Part shown: positions 45,061-54,044 of the stretch, in pieces
Layout: every line of letters begins with the position of its first letter
Numbering within the stretch: the first letter of the stretch is position 1
Assembly: GCA_017454105.1 (NCBI GenBank)
Contig: JAFTDR010000128.1
Location: 1 to 59,679, forward strand
Reading direction: 5' to 3'
Length of the DNA stretch: 59,679 bases
Origin: Desulfovibrionaceae bacterium
GTDB lineage: Bacteria > Desulfobacterota > Desulfovibrionia > Desulfovibrionales > Desulfovibrionaceae
Made by a program: the position numbers and the translations under genes
The notes under the pieces: generated by a model
The model's input: only the letters and a program-made list of their open reading frames with translations
What the model was told of the DNA's origin: nothing
Database searches by the model: none

Positions 45061-46524
45061 TCACACCACTGCCTGCTCAGGCTTCGTGAAAGCCAAAAGC
45101 TCGACACGAATGACAGCCCCGCCCTCAGGATCGTTTTCCAGGGCAATTTTTCCCCCATGACTTACGATAATGGAGTTCACGATCGGAAGCCCAAGCCCCG
45201 TTCCCCCATCCTTTGTCGTGAAAAAAGGATCCATAATATGATCCACAATCGACGGATCAAAGCCCGGCCCAGAATCCCGAAAGATAAGCTCAATTGACTT
45301 TTCTGTCCGCTGCCCGCGAATCCAGATAGTTCCAGGCCCGTTCATGGCCTGCTGCGCGTTGACAACGATATTGTAGAATGCGCGGTAGAGAAGATCCTTG
45401 TCCCCGAGAGTGAAGAGCCCAAGCGGCGTGTCACGCTCAACGCGTATGCCCAATTTCGCGAACTCACCCTCAAGAAAAACCAGGACCTGATCGAGAACCA
45501 GATTGACATCAAGACAGTCCTGTCTGGGCTTTCTTGGTCGCGCATAGTCCAGAAAGTCATTCACTGTCTGCGATAGACGCAAGGTCTCGTCGTAGATGGC
45601 GTTTAACAGGCGAAGCGTTCCTTTGTCCGCATTCGCCATGCGCCGCTGCAGAAACTCGGCACTGGATCGGATAATGCCCAGAGGATTTCTGATCTCGTGC
45701 GCAATGCTTGCAACAACCCGCCCCATGCTCGCAAGCCGCTCATTGCTGTGCAGCTCGTTTTCAAGCATGCGGTTTTTGTGCATGCGCTCGGATAGAACCC
45801 GCTCTGAGCGATGAATAAGCATAAGCAGAAGGGTAAAGAGGACAACACTCGATAGAAGACAGAGAATAACGATTATGCCCTGAAAAGCCAAAACGCGCTC
45901 ATAGTCCTCGGTTATGTCCTGCGTAAGTTCAATAGCCCCCATAATTGGCGCCTCATCCCTGCCGGGCAGAGGCTCGCCTTTGAGTGGAGCCAAAACGCGG
46001 AGAACAAAAGTTCCGGGTTTGAGCGGAAGACGGAAAGGCGCCTGCCATGTGGGAAAATCGGAGAGGATCTCCGATATGGGCTCAGCCCCGTGGAGTATGG
46101 CTTCAAGCCTTGGATGGGCAAGGCCTGCCCTGCCCAGATCCTCCACGGCCGTCGAGTAGGCGACGAGATAGGAGAAATCGTAGATACGGAGCTTATCGAC
46201 AGGCAAGCCCTGGATCACACTCCGCACAACCCGGTCGAGATGCTCATACTGCGTCGGCTGGCGGAGAGCTATGCGTCCGCGTGCAAGGATTGTCGGCAAG
46301 GCAAAACGCCGGAAGATCTGATTGTTCAGATTGAGAACGAGAAGACGGGCAAATTCCTTCTGCTTGGTTAAGAGGGTCTCCCGGGCCGAGTTTGAGATGA
46401 AAAACGAAAGACCGAGACTTGTGATAAGAATAACGCAGAGGGAAAGCCATGAGAGCGTCCGAGCGTAACTTAAAGGCAGTTCCTTCTCGGGCGCTCCCGT
46501 TTGCTGCGCGCAAGTATCGTGCAT
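45061..46524 (-). CDS. Membrane sensor histidine kinase
   Basis: A 487-residue kinase that should phosphorylate the regulator downstream. A membrane helix at about 27-48 and a second at about 215-242 enclose a ~165-residue periplasmic sensor domain of no type I can name. The cytoplasmic part has the H box SIAHEIRNPLG, the N box NIVVNAQQAM, and G1/F/G2 boxes DSGPGF, FFTTK and GGTGLGLPI. No PAS domain is evident. The ribosome site is weak; it begins 11 bp after the pgi stop, so it is probably part of the pgi transcript. Confidence 0.92.
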   Translation of the reverse strand: MHDTCAQQTGAPEKELPLSYARTLSWLSLCVILITSLGLSFFISNSARETLLTKQKEFARLLVLNLNNQIFRRFALPTILARGRIALRQPTQYEHLDRVVRSVIQGLPVDKLRIYDFSYLVAYSTAVEDLGRAGLAHPRLEAILHGAEPISEILSDFPTWQAPFRLPLKPGTFVLRVLAPLKGEPLPGRDEAPIMGAIELTQDITEDYERVLAFQGIIVILCLLSSVVLFTLLLMLIHRSERVLSERMHKNRMLENELHSNERLASMGRVVASIAHEIRNPLGIIRSSAEFLQRRMANADKGTLRLLNAIYDETLRLSQTVNDFLDYARPRKPRQDCLDVNLVLDQVLVFLEGEFAKLGIRVERDTPLGLFTLGDKDLLYRAFYNIVVNAQQAMNGPGTIWIRGQRTEKSIELIFRDSGPGFDPSIVDHIMDPFFTTKDGGTGLGLPIVNSIIVSHGGKIALENDPEGGAVIRVELLAFTKPEQAVV

Positions 46525-46535
46525 GCAAGAACCAG

Positions 46536-47876
46536 CTAGAATGTCTGATCCTGGCGGGGCACGTCAAAGAATTCCGCAAGATCCTTCTCTTCGTCCGCAT
46601 ACCCTGACGCGCCAAGACGGGCGTTCGCAAGACGCTTCCCAAGCTCAACCGCCGGCTGATCGAGCGGATTAATCCCCATAAGCCAGCCTGTGAAGACTGT
46701 GGCCGCCTCAAGGAGCATCATCATGGCTCCGGCAGAAGCTGGGCCTGTGTCTTCCATTTCGATGTGGACAAGCGGCACGGCGGACTTGCACAGGGCCATG
46801 CGTGTTCCGATCGCTTCGGCCTCAAGCAGGGAGCCGAAGGCCTTGCCTCTTAGCCACGACCACTTCTCCGGCAAATTCTGGCCAAAAGTGCGTCCAGGGG
46901 CCTGTTTTGTACTTGTGACAAAGAGACAGCCCTTGTCGCGGGGGCCATCAAGAAACATCTGGTTGACCGAGTGCTGATCCGTAACCCCTGTCGCTGCAAC
47001 CGGCATTGAACCGCGCCCTTCCTTGCCAAGACTCTCGGCCCAAAGCTGCGCAAACCAAGGGCCGTAGGTCGACCACTGCGGAATGTAGGAGAAATAGATG
47101 AGCTGATTGTAATTGTGTTCCATAAGGGCGTCAGCCCAGCAGGCAAGGGCAAAGGAAGGATGTCCGGCAAGGGCGTGCGGATCCTGCACAAGAGGCTGCG
47201 CGACTTTGGCTGCGCCGTTTAAAAGGGCCTGCCAGTCAATCCCAAGGAAGGCAGCCGGAAGAAGGCCTACAGCTGAGAGAGCGGAATACCGGCCACCTAA
47301 GTTGTCCGGCACTTCAAGAGACTCAAGAGAAAGGGATTTGGCCTCCTCGCGCAGATAGCCCTTCTGAGCGTCTGTGATCACGATCATCTGCTTTGCCCAA
47401 TCGTTCCCAAGGGCCCCGGCAAGCCAATCCTTGACCAGGAAATACTGGGAGAGGGTCTCGATCGTGCCTCCAGACTTACTGATGCAGACGGCAACAGTCT
47501 CCTTGGGGTCAAGAGAGTTCAACAGCGCATCAAACTGCTCAGCGCAGACATTATCGCACACCCAGACTGCCGGGCCAGAGGGATTTGGAAGATCCTGATT
47601 GGGCGCAAAGGCTTTCTGTATGGCGCGCAAACCAAGGGCTGAACCACCAATGCCCAGCAAGAGCATGTGGCGATATTTCTTGGCAAGAGGGAGCGCGCGC
47701 TTCATGTCTTCCTCAAGCCGCGCGCGGTAGGGCATGGAAAGAAAAGGCAGAACACCTGAGGAAATCTCCTTGTTCAGGCGGCCCTGAAAATGCGTGGCCA
47801 GTTCCAGACGTTTGGTTTTATCGCCCGCTATCAGTCTCCCTGTGTAGGCCCTGGACCACTCAAGCACATTTGCCAT
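46536..47876 (-). CDS. pgi: Glucose-6-phosphate isomerase
   Basis: Interconverts glucose- and fructose-6-phosphate. The 446-residue protein is of the shorter bacterial type, with LLGIGGSALGLRAIQKAF, ISKSGGTIETLSQYFLVK, NLGGRYSALSAVGLLPAAFLG, DQHSVNQMFLDGPRDK and the C-terminal GINPLDQPAVELGKRLA signature. GGGAGG precedes the ATG. The kinase and regulator genes follow directly, as in Desulfovibrio. Confidence 0.96.
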   Translation of the reverse strand: MANVLEWSRAYTGRLIAGDKTKRLELATHFQGRLNKEISSGVLPFLSMPYRARLEEDMKRALPLAKKYRHMLLLGIGGSALGLRAIQKAFAPNQDLPNPSGPAVWVCDNVCAEQFDALLNSLDPKETVAVCISKSGGTIETLSQYFLVKDWLAGALGNDWAKQMIVITDAQKGYLREEAKSLSLESLEVPDNLGGRYSALSAVGLLPAAFLGIDWQALLNGAAKVAQPLVQDPHALAGHPSFALACWADALMEHNYNQLIYFSYIPQWSTYGPWFAQLWAESLGKEGRGSMPVAATGVTDQHSVNQMFLDGPRDKGCLFVTSTKQAPGRTFGQNLPEKWSWLRGKAFGSLLEAEAIGTRMALCKSAVPLVHIEMEDTGPASAGAMMMLLEAATVFTGWLMGINPLDQPAVELGKRLANARLGASGYADEEKDLAEFFDVPRQDQTF

Positions 47877-48147
47877 GGAAACCTCCCTAGTTTTTCATTG
47901 ACGCTGTTCACAAACCGGCGCACCCTGAAGAGCGAAGAGTCCATTTGGGTGCGAAGAACAAACCCAAAAATACTCCCGCACAGACTTTGGCGAGAGCATC
48001 CAACTTTTTTTTTACATTGCTGGTCGCGTGAAAACGCCTTTTCAAAAATGGCCTATCCACTCACCGTCACACACAACTCAATTGCCGTACAGGCGTGCGC
48101 CACACATCCTACTCCTTGGCGTCACAAATATGTGGCCGACAACTCCC
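47877..48147. other. Spacer upstream of pgi, nothing recognised
   Basis: 270 bp with the pgi ribosome site at its left end. It contains the 11-base TATCCACTCAC (about 48053), identical to the left end of partial mini-element D, but no right end. Confidence 0.4.
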
Positions 48148-48975
48148 TCATTGAGTTTCGCTTGCGTCTTGCCTAAGTCCGTCTTTTTGCTTCTGAACGC
48201 ACACAAGACAGCCGTCAGTGACTGTGAGATTGTCGCTCACAAGGGTAAAGACGTTTTTTTCGCTCCGAATGACACGCGCGTGCGCGAGCGTGTGCCCCTC
48301 TGCGTCAAGCACAAGAGATTGTTCACCTACGCGCACACTGGCTCCTTCGGCCGAACACCAGAGCGAGACAGAATCTCCCTTAATCTGCGCGCGGAAGATC
48401 TCGGAGAAACCCAGATCTCTAAGAAGCACCGTGTTTCTTCGGCCAAGCACAAAGGTCACGGTAGCAAAAAAAAGACCGGCCAGAAAGAGGAGAGTTGCGG
48501 CAAAAAAGGGCTCACAACCGAAACGGAGAAGAAATGACGGAGAACTCTCCTGCATGGCCTCTCTGTCCGCAAAGACAGACACATGGAAACGCTGTCCTTC
48601 AGGGAGACCACGGAAAAAGGCCGTAACCCGCCAAACGCCAGTTTGGGCTCCCTTTTGTGCTACGAGATTTCCCCGCCACATGCCGTTGCCAATCAGATAG
48701 CCTGTGAAAAAGCCCTCAAGCTCAAAGGTGAGTGGCGCATCCTCTGGAATGCGCAAAACAAGATCACTTGCTACTGGATTTTGAAAGGGACACGGTCCCG
48801 AGATACCCTCGCTCTCCCCTGCGATCATCCGGATTTCATCGTGACCTGTGCGGAGAAGAGCCTGCACACCGTCAAGAAGAGCCACGGCGGCAAGGAAAAA
48901 AAAGACGGCACTGATCCTGCCTATCAAAAAGAGACGAGCCCTGCGTCTGCGCCAGAGAATCCAGCCCGCATCCAT
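48148..48975 (-). CDS. Two-helix membrane protein with a periplasmic domain, function unknown
   Basis: A 275-residue unrecognised protein. A helix follows the basic segment WRRRRARLF (LIGRISAVFFFLAAVALLDGV), then a ~130-residue polar, probably extracytoplasmic domain of beta character (VLRIPEDAPLTFELEGFFTGY), a second helix (FFAATLLFLAGLFFATVTFVL), and a cytoplasmic C-terminal domain with WCSAEGASVRVGEQSLVLD. The ATG at 48975 has GAGG upstream; an earlier ATG at 49008 is less likely. It is divergent from the kpsT-like gene, so the two may be related in function, but nothing in its sequence says how. Confidence 0.7.
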   Translation of the reverse strand: MDAGWILWRRRRARLFLIGRISAVFFFLAAVALLDGVQALLRTGHDEIRMIAGESEGISGPCPFQNPVASDLVLRIPEDAPLTFELEGFFTGYLIGNGMWRGNLVAQKGAQTGVWRVTAFFRGLPEGQRFHVSVFADREAMQESSPSFLLRFGCEPFFAATLLFLAGLFFATVTFVLGRRNTVLLRDLGFSEIFRAQIKGDSVSLWCSAEGASVRVGEQSLVLDAEGHTLAHARVIRSEKNVFTLVSDNLTVTDGCLVCVQKQKDGLRQDASETQ

Positions 48976-49080
48976 GAAAACCTCGTGCAGTAAGAGTGAA
49001 GCGCGCAAAGCCGGTCAGCCGCAGCTTTTTCTTCAGAAGGAAAAAGCGTAGACTTGCGCGCAAACAAATGGGGGAGACGC

Positions 49081-49758
49081 ATGATCCGTTTAATCGACAT
49101 CTGCAAAAGCTATACAGTGGGCAAACAGAGACGCATCATCCTTGACCATGTGAACGCCGACTTCCCACCCGGCGTCAATATGGGCATCCTCGGCCGCAAC
49201 GGCGCCGGCAAATCAACCCTTGTGCGCATTATCGGCGGATCAAGCTATCCTGATTCTGGGTATATCGAAAGAAAAAGCCGCATTTCCTGGCCTATCGGCT
49301 TTGCCGGCTGCTTCAACAACAAACTCTCCGGCCGGGCGAACCTAAATTTTGTAAGCCGCATCTACGGCGCGGACATACGCAGCGTCACAGCCTTTGTCGA
49401 AGAGTTTTCCGAACTCGGACGCTACATGGATGTGCCGATCAAGAACTATTCTTCAGGCATGGCCGCAAAACTCGCCTTTGGCCTCAGCATGGCCATAGGA
49501 TTTGACTACTACCTAATTGACGAGGTCTCAGCCGTCGGCGACGCGTCCTTCAGGGCAAAATGCAACCGCGTCTTTGAAGAGCGCAAAAAACAGGCAACAC
49601 TGATTGTTGTCTCCCACAATATAGGAACAATCAAGGCGCATTGCAATCAAGCAGGCGTCTTAAACAACGGCGATCTCATTTTCTACAAAAACATCAATGA
49701 CGCTATCGCAGCCTACGAGGATCTCTGCAAGCGGCCACTCGAAATCCGTTTCGCCTAA
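49081..49758 (+). CDS. ABC transporter ATPase of the KpsT/Wzt polysaccharide-export type
   Basis: A 225-residue nucleotide-binding subunit. Walker A is GRNGAGKST, the signature is NYSSGMAAKLAFG, and Walker B is YYLIDEVSAVGD; WPIGFAGCFNNKLSGRANLNFVSRIYG and the short length match KpsT of group 2 capsule exporters better than Wzt, which has a C-terminal carbohydrate-binding domain. GGGGAG lies before the ATG at 49081; a start nine codons earlier is less likely. The membrane partner KpsM and other capsule genes are absent here, so it stands alone. Confidence 0.86.
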   Translation: MIRLIDICKSYTVGKQRRIILDHVNADFPPGVNMGILGRNGAGKSTLVRIIGGSSYPDSGYIERKSRISWPIGFAGCFNNKLSGRANLNFVSRIYGADIRSVTAFVEEFSELGRYMDVPIKNYSSGMAAKLAFGLSMAIGFDYYLIDEVSAVGDASFRAKCNRVFEERKKQATLIVVSHNIGTIKAHCNQAGVLNNGDLIFYKNINDAIAAYEDLCKRPLEIRFA

Positions 49759-49988
49759 GACCCAGGGGCTTACAATCACGTTTCTCGCCTTGGGCTATCC
49801 CTATGGTCCAATCCCAAGGCTATACTTCCCGTAGCGATCAAACAAGCCGGTTCCCTGTACGCTTCTCTTTTTTTCTCACGTAGGCAGAACAATAGGCACA
49901 TATAAAGCCTATTTGCCATGGGCACTCAAACATTCTCCCCAGATTGGACGGCTCGAGCGCATGCCGAACGCGCAAAGGGCAGAAAAAA

Positions 49989-50030
49989 AAGCTGACCGTA
50001 CCGGGCACACTGTGCCTGACATGTCAGCTT
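49989..50030. other. 42-nt two-tier inverted repeat
   Basis: AAGCTGAC and GTCAGCTT enclose a further GGCACA/TGTGCC hairpin. It is preceded by a run of eight A. It might be a terminator for the minus strand (T run after the stem) or a structured RNA end. Confidence 0.45.
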
Positions 50031-50060
50031 CCTATGCCTTTTTAGGAGAATAGCTATGCA

Positions 50061-50086
50061 GAAAAAAAGCCCGCATACGCGCTAGG
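50061..50086 (-). terminator. Probable terminator of the HU gene
   Basis: On the minus strand AGCGCG..GCGGGCT forms an imperfect stem followed by seven T. It is 58 bp past the HU stop codon. Confidence 0.5.
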
Positions 50087-50143
50087 ACGTACGGCCGTAC
50101 GGGACAAATTGGCTACCAGACAAAAGGACAAGAGACGCAACGC

Positions 50144-50428
50144 TTAGCTCTCCTTGACAGCCTCTTTGAGGGCTTTAGCCGGCGTGAATTTCACAACATT
50201 GCGCGCGGGAATGACAATCGGCTCGTGTGACTGCGGATTGTGTCCCTTCCGCTCGGCACGAGAAACGACCTTGAACGTGCCAAAGCCCGAGAGGATCACC
50301 GAATCACCAGCAAGCAATGCCTCTTTCAAGGACTCGACAAGAGCGTTAAGGGCCTCTTCGGCGTCAGACTTCTTTGAAAGTGCTTCGACCCTGGCAGTGA
50401 TTTTGTCAACAAGTTCAGCTTTAGTCAT
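50144..50428 (-). CDS. HU-family DNA-binding protein
   Basis: A 94-residue nucleoid protein. MTKAELVDKITARVEALSKK, the LSGFGTFKVVSRAERKGHNPQSHEPIVIPARNV arm region and FTPAKALKEAV match HU/IHF, with the arm sequence closer to HU. The ATG at 50428 has GGGAG eight bases upstream. A longer frame to 50518 would add 30 residues that do not fit the family. Confidence 0.94.
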   Translation of the reverse strand: MTKAELVDKITARVEALSKKSDAEEALNALVESLKEALLAGDSVILSGFGTFKVVSRAERKGHNPQSHEPIVIPARNVVKFTPAKALKEAVKES

Positions 50429-50648
50429 TACGGTTTCTCCCATAGATTTGCGGCCGCATAACTGTGACAGAAAAAGAGGGGGAACAGCGGCCGCTGCAGT
50501 GAACCGAATACGCAGCAAGTGCGCGCAAAAGCTTTCCTAAATGGCTCTCCGCTGATACAAAGCGTATAGAGAACACAGGCTTGTACGCGCGAAACAAAGT
50601 ATCGTAGAAAAACGGAGAAGAGCGAAAACCGCGCAGGCTAGAGATCAA

Positions 50649-51473
50649 CTAGAGATCAACCAGTTCTATGGCCTCTTCATCAAGCGGGCGGCCGAGAAAG
50701 AGGCTTCCTGTTCTTGCGAAACGCTCTCTGTTGTCCGTTGTCATGAAGTGTGCTGACCCTTTGCCGTTTTCGGCAAGAAGATCGCGCACATGAAGCTCAC
50801 AGGCGACTGTCTCGGCAACCGTTGCCGCCGGATCAACAACAGCGACATCTGGCCCGACCACCCGCTCAAGGGCGCCCTTAAGCAAGGGGTAATGGGTGCA
50901 GCCGAGAATCACGGTATCGGGCGTGTTTTCATCCCGCACAGCGAAAACTGAATCAAGATAGTAGCGCGCCATGGACTCGACAAGAGGCCCTTCCATAAGA
51001 CCTTCTTCGGCCATCGGAACAAACAGGGCACAGGCTTTCGCCGTTGTCACGCAATCGGGCTTTAGGGCCGCAATAGCCCGGCTGTACACGCCGCTCTTAA
51101 TGGTCGCTTCAGTCGCGAGAACAATAATATGGCCGTTTTTTGTGAGACGCACGGCCGCGAGCGCTCCAGGCTCGACAACTCCTAAGACCGGCAGGGGCGC
51201 AAAACGTGCGCGCAGTTCGGGCAGAGCATTGGCTGTCGCGGTATTGCAGGCGAGAACAAGCATCTTGATGCCGCGGGCAATAAGATGCTGCGCGGCCTGC
51301 ACTGTGTACCGAACAATTGTGTCGCGGCTCTTTGTGCCGTAGGGCAGTCGCGCCGTATCCCCAAGATAGAGAAGGTCTTCTCTGGGCAAGCGCGAGGCTA
51401 TGGCTGAAAAAACCGTCAGTCCTCCCATTCCGGAATCAAAAAGCCCGATCGGCAGACGAGACTGCCCAAACAT
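50649..51473 (-). CDS. murI: Glutamate racemase
   Basis: Makes D-glutamate for peptidoglycan. The 274-residue protein has IGLFDSGMGGLTVFSAI, YLGDTARLPYGTKS, the first catalytic cysteine in VLACNTATANALPEL and the second in ILGCTHYPLLKGAL. GAGGAG precedes the ATG at 51473. Its stop codon lies in a tandem 11-bp duplication (TAGAGATCAAC twice, 50639-50660). Confidence 0.95.
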   Translation of the reverse strand: MFGQSRLPIGLFDSGMGGLTVFSAIASRLPREDLLYLGDTARLPYGTKSRDTIVRYTVQAAQHLIARGIKMLVLACNTATANALPELRARFAPLPVLGVVEPGALAAVRLTKNGHIIVLATEATIKSGVYSRAIAALKPDCVTTAKACALFVPMAEEGLMEGPLVESMARYYLDSVFAVRDENTPDTVILGCTHYPLLKGALERVVGPDVAVVDPAATVAETVACELHVRDLLAENGKGSAHFMTTDNRERFARTGSLFLGRPLDEEAIELVDL

Positions 51474-51629
51474 GATATCTCCTCGTAAAAACGGGTACTC
51501 CAAGGCGTAAGAAGCCAAACCACACTCCTTGTACATCAAAGCCCGTGCAAAGGCAAACATTGGGCGATTTGCTTTTCTATACGAACTTGTGTAGGTTACG
51601 GAGCGTTGTAAACCGTGAAGGAAAACATC

Positions 51630-52271
51630 ATGCTGGGAATTCTCGACTACAATGCCGGCAATCAGACAAGTGTCCGCCGCGCGCTCGATGCGCAGAACAT
51701 CCCCTCGCGCATATCCGCTGATCCGGCCGATCTCGCATCCTGCCAAGGGATCATCTTCCCTGGAGTCGGCGCAGCGGGCACGGCGATGCAGGAGCTTGAG
51801 CGCACAGGACTTGCCCGTTTCCTAAACGATGCGGCAAGAGAGGGCCGGCCAATCCTCGGTATATGCCTTGGCTGCCAGATTCTTCTCGACCACAGCGAGG
51901 AAAACGATACCGACCTCCTTGGCATTGTCCGCGGCAAAGCGCGCCGCTTCCCAGACAATGGCCTGCAGGAAGACGGCTCCCCTGCCCCTGTGCCTCATAT
52001 GGGCTGGAATACAGTTGAGCGCCATATCCAATCCCCGCTCTTCCAGGGTATTCCAGAAAACGCCTTCTTCTATTTTGTTCACAGCTATTATGTCGACGTT
52101 CCAGAAGAACTCGTCATTGGCACAACACACTACACCCACCCCTTCTGCTCAGTCTATGGGCGGGACGGACTGTGGGGGGTGCAGTTTCATCCAGAAAAAA
52201 GCGGCCGTCACGGGCTCGCGCTTCTGCGCAATTTCTACACCTACTGCATGGGGGCAGCCAATGCTGTCTAA
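51630..52271 (+). CDS. hisH: Imidazole glycerol phosphate synthase, glutaminase subunit
   Basis: Supplies ammonia to HisF in histidine synthesis. The 213-residue protein is a class I amidotransferase with [14 protein letters not shown], nucleophile motif [11 protein letters not shown] (the residue after the glycine is Cys where Met is common), and [11 protein letters not shown] for the His-Glu pair. AAGGA lies seven bases before the ATG at 51630. It overlaps hisF by 11 bp. Confidence 0.94.
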   Translation: MLGILDYNAGNQTSVRRALDAQNIPSRISADPADLASCQGIIFPGVGAAGTAMQELERTGLARFLNDAAREGRPILGICLGCQILLDHSEENDTDLLGIVRGKARRFPDNGLQEDGSPAPVPHMGWNTVERHIQSPLFQGIPENAFFYFVHSYYVDVPEELVIGTTHYTHPFCSVYGRDGLWGVQFHPEKSGRHGLALLRNFYTYCMGAANAV

Positions 52272-53037
52272 ACGCGTGATCGTCTGTCTGGATGTCCGCA
52301 ACGGTGTCCTGACCAAGGGTATACGCTTCCAGGGCAACAAGGACATAGGCGACCCTGTCGAAAGCGCGCGGCGCTACTACGACGAGGGGGCCGACGAAAT
52401 AGTCTTCTACGATATCACAGCCTCCGCCGAGGCTCGGGGTATATTTATAGATGTGGTTCGGCGTGTGGCCGCCCAAATCTTTATTCCCTTTAGCGTCGGG
52501 GGAGGCATAGCCTCGCTTGAGGCTATGCACGCAGTCTTTCATGCAGGCGCAGAAAAAGTGTCCGTGAATTCCGCCGCGATCGCCAATCCCGATCTTATTG
52601 ACGCGGGGGCCAAGGAATTTGGCTCGCAGGCCATAGTTGTCGGCATGGATGTCAAGGCGGTTCCGCCAAGCCCAAAACTTCCGTCAGGCTATGAAATCGT
52701 AATCCACGGCGGACGACTGCATACAGGCATCTGCGCCCTTGCCTGGGCTAAGGAATGTGAGGAGCGCGGCTGTGGCGAACTCTGCGTCAATTCCATTGAC
52801 GCGGACGGCACAAAGGATGGCTATGCCATTGATCTCCTTGAAAAAATCTGCGCAACTGTCTCGCTTCCTGTCATAGCCTCAGGCGGCGCGGGCGAGCCAA
52901 AGCATTTGGCAGAGGTTGTGCAACACGGGCCATCGGCTGCCCTCATAGCCTCGATTGTCCACTATGGCCAATACTCCATTCGCGATTGCAAGGAGTACAT
53001 GGCCAAGGAGGGCATCTGCGTGCGCCTGCCATGGTAG
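52261..53037 (+). CDS. hisF: Imidazole glycerol phosphate synthase, cyclase subunit
   Basis: Cyclises PRFAR with ammonia to imidazole glycerol phosphate and AICAR. The 258-residue TIM barrel has [16 protein letters not shown] (catalytic Asp in CLDV; the usual Pro before Cys is Val), [20 protein letters not shown] with the second Asp, and [15 protein letters not shown]. The gene overlaps hisH at its start and larE at its end, so the three form one operon. Other his genes are not in the window. Confidence 0.94.
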   Translation: MLSKRVIVCLDVRNGVLTKGIRFQGNKDIGDPVESARRYYDEGADEIVFYDITASAEARGIFIDVVRRVAAQIFIPFSVGGGIASLEAMHAVFHAGAEKVSVNSAAIANPDLIDAGAKEFGSQAIVVGMDVKAVPPSPKLPSGYEIVIHGGRLHTGICALAWAKECEERGCGELCVNSIDADGTKDGYAIDLLEKICATVSLPVIASGGAGEPKHLAEVVQHGPSAALIASIVHYGQYSIRDCKEYMAKEGICVRLPW

Positions 53038-53834
53038 AGAAATTCATCGAAAAACCCGCGGCTCTCGCCTATTCAGGCGGGCTCGACAGCCGTTATCTTG
53101 CAAAAACGCTCTGTGCGGCAGGATGCGATCTTCTTCTCGTACACGCCACAGGCGACCACATAGCCCCGCGCGATACACTCTACGCGCAGACCTTTGCTCA
53201 AAAAAACAAGCTGCCAATGCTCTCCTTTCTTTTTGATCCCCTGCACATAGAAGGCATTGACACAAAAGAGCGCTGCTATGTGTGCAAGAAAGCGCTGTTT
53301 CAAACAATGCGCGCAATACTTGAAAAGCACGGTGAAAGCGGCCGCATACTCATAGACGGAACAAACAGAGACGACCATGCCGTCTTTCGGCCTGGGCTTA
53401 GGGCTTTAGCCGAGGAAAACATTGTCTCGCCTCTAGATTTGGCCGGTCTTGGCAAGGAGGCGATACGCGCAAAAGCCCGCGCGATGCACTTGGATGATCC
53501 AGAGCAGAAGCCAAGTCCCTGCCTCTTAACGCGCCTAGCCTATGGCCTACGGGCGGATGCACAAACACTCAAGCGCATTGCAGAGGCCGAGTCGACTCTC
53601 GCACAAGCTTTGACCTCTGCCTTGGGCTTTGAGCCGGCATTGCGTCTAAGACTCACGCCAAGTCCCCTGCTTCAGGTCGAATGCGAGGAAGAAAGCCTCC
53701 TCTCCCAACAAGACCGTGTGCGCGCAATCCTTGACCAGTTTGCTTTTCTCCCGGCAAAGCTTCTCGCAGAACAAATGATAAGCGGTTTCTTTGACAGAGA
53801 AGGACAAACGAAAGCGGCCGTAGTACTCACATAG
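53031..53834 (+). CDS. larE: LarE-family ATP-dependent sulfur transferase (PP-loop)
   Basis: Member of the PP-loop (ExsB-like) family; LarE sacrifices a cysteine sulfur to build the nickel-pincer cofactor of lactate racemase. The 267-residue protein has the PP-loop [17 protein letters not shown] near the start, [24 protein letters not shown], and [13 protein letters not shown], whose cysteine lines up with the sulfur-donor cysteine. It overlaps hisF by 7 bp with no separate ribosome site. LarB and LarC are not nearby, so another sulfur-insertion role is possible. Confidence 0.83.
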   Translation: MVEKFIEKPAALAYSGGLDSRYLAKTLCAAGCDLLLVHATGDHIAPRDTLYAQTFAQKNKLPMLSFLFDPLHIEGIDTKERCYVCKKALFQTMRAILEKHGESGRILIDGTNRDDHAVFRPGLRALAEENIVSPLDLAGLGKEAIRAKARAMHLDDPEQKPSPCLLTRLAYGLRADAQTLKRIAEAESTLAQALTSALGFEPALRLRLTPSPLLQVECEEESLLSQQDRVRAILDQFAFLPAKLLAEQMISGFFDREGQTKAAVVLT

Positions 53835-53846
53835 TGAAATTTTTTG

Positions 53847-53874
53847 TTGACTCAGCAGGAGCTGAGCGTATATC
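53847..53874 (+). promoter_or_regulatory. Candidate promoter with palindromic spacer
   Basis: TTGACT (53847-53852) and TATATC (53869-53874) are separated by 16 bp. The palindrome CTCAGC-AGGA-GCTGAG (53851-53866) overlaps the first and fills most of the spacer, as an operator would. Confidence 0.5.
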
Positions 53875-53907
53875 TCAATCAACCTGTATAGCGTAATGGA
53901 GGATACA

Positions 53908-54018
53908 ATGGGACACAAAAAAGTTGAACGCAGAAAGGAACTTGACCGCCGCCGCCAACGCCGCCAGGCGCGCCTTAAGGAACGCATCCGCAAAGCCAAA
54001 GAAAATGCCAAAGCCTAG
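53908..54018 (+). CDS. Tiny highly basic protein (36 aa)
   Basis: A 36-residue peptide, MGHKKVERRKELDRRR onward, with about half of its residues K or R and a predicted single helix. GGAGG lies before the ATG, and a good promoter lies upstream, which supports it being real. It is followed by the FmdB-like gene. Its size and charge suggest nucleic-acid or ribosome association, but this is inference. Confidence 0.72.
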   Translation: MGHKKVERRKELDRRRQRRQARLKERIRKAKENAKA

Positions 54019-54044
54019 CGAGCTTGAGCAAAACCGCTGAATGT

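Larger units (their letters stand above)
49759..50143. other. Spacer with hairpins between kpsT-like gene and HU gene
   Basis: 385 bp with no gene. GCCTTGGG (49787-49794) and CCCAAGGC (49813-49820) can pair but no T run follows. A more structured unit lies at 49989-50030 and a 14-bp perfect palindrome, CGTACGGCCGTACG, at 50088-50101. Confidence 0.5.

Noticed and set aside
48049..48147. TATCCACTCAC as a fifth mini-element copy
   Set aside because: Only 11 bases match and there is no right end or interior similarity.
50639..50660. Tandem 11-bp duplication at the murI stop codon
   Set aside because: Real but short; likely simple slippage with no visible effect on the protein.
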